Assembly: GCF_033473495.1 (NCBI RefSeq)
Contig: NC_088935.1
Coordinates: 4,340,001-4,404,000, forward strand
Reading direction: 5' to 3'
Length of the DNA stretch: 64,000 nucleotides
Source of the DNA: Cercospora beticola
Lineage: Eukaryota; Ascomycota; Dothideomycetes; Mycosphaerellales; Mycosphaerellaceae
The first letter of the stretch is position 1. Each line of letters begins with the position of its first letter. The notes below the pieces were generated by a model, which worked only from the letters and a program-made list of their open reading frames with translations, did not search any database and was not told where the DNA came from. Position numbers and translations under genes: made by a program. Positions 62,322 to 64,000 of this stretch are shown here, in pieces.

Positions 62322-64000
62322 ATGGCGGGACCACAACTGGTGCAGAAATTGGAGGAGCTCGCGCAGGATGAGGAATTGCACTGGTTCTGCCCACGAGGCC
62401 CGGGTCGAGAGGAAGTCTACTGTTTCGATGAAGACGTCGACGCCGAGGAAGAGTCAAAAGAGGCCAGGCAGGCGCGGCATGAGCTCGTCAGAGAGGCACA
62501 CGAGCGACGAGACAAGGCACTAGAAGTGTGCATCATCCTGGCCTTTGACGGCTCTGATGCTGTGGCATATCAAGAGAAGCTTAAGGCGAGCTTACAGATA
62601 CAGCTCACTCGATGTGACATTTGTGTCCGCGAGTACCATCGTGGCCGTCGCTTGCTCCGCAATCAATTGGAAGCTGAGTATCCTCCGGACGATGTGCTGG
62701 TCTTCATGCAGACATTCGACTCCATGAACGAGGCCCGAATTACGGCTGGCCTGAATGTCATGACCGAAAGCCTTGCCGTACTGCCTGAAGAGAAGCGCAA
62801 GATCAATGCCGCTGGTGACGTGGGGATGTTCGCCCTGTTCGAGTCATTACACTGCATCCCGTTCCTCAGGAGTGAGGACGTACTGCAACGATCTTTCGAT
62901 CCCGCTTTCACACTCGTACTGGGGAAGAAGAAAAAGCTGTTTCTGCCCAATTTCGCACCTGGAATGGCCGCCTTTCTTTACAATGGGAACCAGGATCGAC
63001 AAGCCTGGGCGGAGCGCAACATGATTAGGAATGGTGCGAAGCGCAAGATGTTCAGTCAGGAGTTCGACTTCGCTGTCAGGCCATGGCTTGAGCCCGCCAT
63101 GAACAGAGTGCAGCTCATTGGCATAGAGGCTACGTTTCTGCCCCGATTTTGGAAGGCCACGCGACTGCTACTGGCGCAGATGGATGAGTCGACCATGACT
63201 ACGAATCTGCGGGCAATGGACATCAACTTGTTTCAATTGGCACTTGACCACTTTCAGCTGGATCACCCGCACTTTGCAGATCTTCTTGCAAGTGTACATA
63301 CCATGCTAGAAACTTGCGGCTCAAGATTTTGGGATGCTGTTGGAGCAATGACACCGCAGTATGTTGCGGAGCAGATCTTCAAATCACCAAGACTCAAGTC
63401 TCTTCTTCAAATCACGAACGAAACGGAACCTCTACGCCTGGAAGAAAAGATGGCGTGGGTGGACGTCTTCATTCGCAGCGTCAAGCCAGCCAACCTCGTC
63501 ACGCCGCTTCGCACAGTCTTGGACCAGCTCTTGAGGCGGTTGCAGGAAGACCCATATTCCAAGTATGCAAGCAATGTGTCGTGGGAGAAGGGTCTGGAGT
63601 GCCTGCTCCTAGCTATTCGACTGATAACGTCATCCGTGGACGGCGGACCCGTATACACACACCTGATCGAGACTGTGTCCAACGATCACCTCAATGCAAT
63701 CTTGAAAGAGTTGAGCGGGATTGAAAAGAAAGGAGAACTGCAAGTCTCAAAAACCGAGCAATTGGACCTCGAAATCATCTCAAAGGTGCTTGATATGGAG
63801 GTGAAGAGCATGAGTCGCGACCGCCGCTACATTCTTCAACACAACGAGATCGATCACATCGTTGGTAGCGAAAGCAGGAACCTTTGGAGGAAAACTACGC
63901 AGCATATCAAGGCCGGGAGTGGCGCTCTGCCTGCTGCTATTCTCTCCGGCATCAAGGGTCTAGTGCAATTGGAGCCTTTTCCAACCAAGCGACCCGGAGA
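62322..64000 (+). CDS. SEN1: SEN1 RNA/DNA helicase, N-terminal part (runs off the window)
   Basis: The frame is open from the ATG at 62322 through the last base, about 559 codons without an intron. The N-terminal alpha-helical (ARM-like) domain of Sen1 is recognisable: ELHWFCPRGPGREEVYCFD, then CDICVREYHRGRRLLRNQL, FLYNGNQDRQAWAERNM, and FDFAVRPWLEPAMNRVQ. The helicase domain lies beyond the window. Sen1 terminates Pol II transcription at short noncoding genes, resolves R-loops and interacts with the Pol II CTD; senataxin is the human counterpart. It is incomplete only because the window ends. Confidence 0.9.
   Translation, partial: MAGPQLVQKLEELAQDEELHWFCPRGPGREEVYCFDEDVDAEEESKEARQARHELVREAHERRDKALEVCIILAFDGSDAVAYQEKLKASLQIQLTRCDICVREYHRGRRLLRNQLEAEYPPDDVLVFMQTFDSMNEARITAGLNVMTESLAVLPEEKRKINAAGDVGMFALFESLHCIPFLRSEDVLQRSFDPAFTLVLGKKKKLFLPNFAPGMAAFLYNGNQDRQAWAERNMIRNGAKRKMFSQEFDFAVRPWLEPAMNRVQLIGIEATFLPRFWKATRLLLAQMDESTMTTNLRAMDINLFQLALDHFQLDHPHFADLLASVHTMLETCGSRFWDAVGAMTPQYVAEQIFKSPRLKSLLQITNETEPLRLEEKMAWVDVFIRSVKPANLVTPLRTVLDQLLRRLQEDPYSKYASNVSWEKGLECLLLAIRLITSSVDGGPVYTHLIETVSNDHLNAILKELSGIEKKGELQVSKTEQLDLEIISKVLDMEVKSMSRDRRYILQHNEIDHIVGSESRNLWRKTTQHIKAGSGALPAAILSGIKGLVQLEPFPTKRPG

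Overview
The window is nuclear DNA of a filamentous ascomycete. Genes are compact, introns are short (about 45-90 nt) with GTAAGT-type donors and CTAAC-type branch sites, and every recognisable protein is of fungal type. The protein families (F-box sets, a PTH11-like rhodopsin protein, Atg28-like and DUF1769 proteins, PAN-like secreted proteins) best fit Dothideomycetes, probably a Capnodiales/Mycosphaerellales relative; that placement is inference. I rebuilt splice structures by hand. Each multi-exon CDS given keeps one open frame across the joined exons and its joined length is a multiple of three. Intron positions are listed in the evidence fields.

Layout. 0.6-1.8 kb: intron-rich secreted isochorismatase-like hydrolase, followed by a 440-bp inverted-repeat MITE-like element. 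3.0-7.0 kb: two F-box genes. 7.1-10.2 kb: a two-TM protein and glycerophosphocholine acyltransferase GPC1, divergent from cohesin SMC1 (10.7-14.5 kb). 15.1-22.8 kb: fumarylacetoacetase paralogue, PIG-S/GPI17, a DEDDh nuclease (Gfd2/YDR514C type), a third F-box gene. 24.0-34.4 kb: CoA-pathway PPAT (CAB4), an Atg28-like coiled-coil protein, an alpha/beta hydrolase with a GC-AG intron, DCAF7/WDR68, and WDR6/Trm734. 35.4-45.2 kb: single-pass PAN-like membrane protein, a 3-kb gene-poor stretch, a Gfo/Idh/MocA oxidoreductase, a P450 with an in-frame TGA, a disordered basic protein. 46.2-51.3 kb: small membrane protein, DUF1769 protein, extended SDR, rhodopsin-like 7TM protein. 53.3-59.6 kb: a secreted Kex2-type repeat precursor, a tRNA-Lys gene with two insertions, a lipocalin-like protein, a SET/MYND protein, a Ser/Thr-rich secreted PAN-like protein. 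59.8-64.0 kb: a trafficking-adaptor-like protein divergent from SEN1, which runs off the end.

Most genes are housekeeping (chromosome cohesion, GPI anchoring, CoA, lipid and tRNA metabolism, transcription termination) with a few secreted or accessory genes between them. I see no biosynthetic cluster. The two most notable items are (1) a tRNA-Lys(UUU) gene at 54977-55116 whose D-arm is split by a 55-nt insert with the hallmarks of a spliceosomal intron, in addition to an ordinary 11-nt anticodon-loop intron; and (2) an alpha-factor-like repeat precursor at 53288-54373 that looks designed to release about seven nearly identical peptides.
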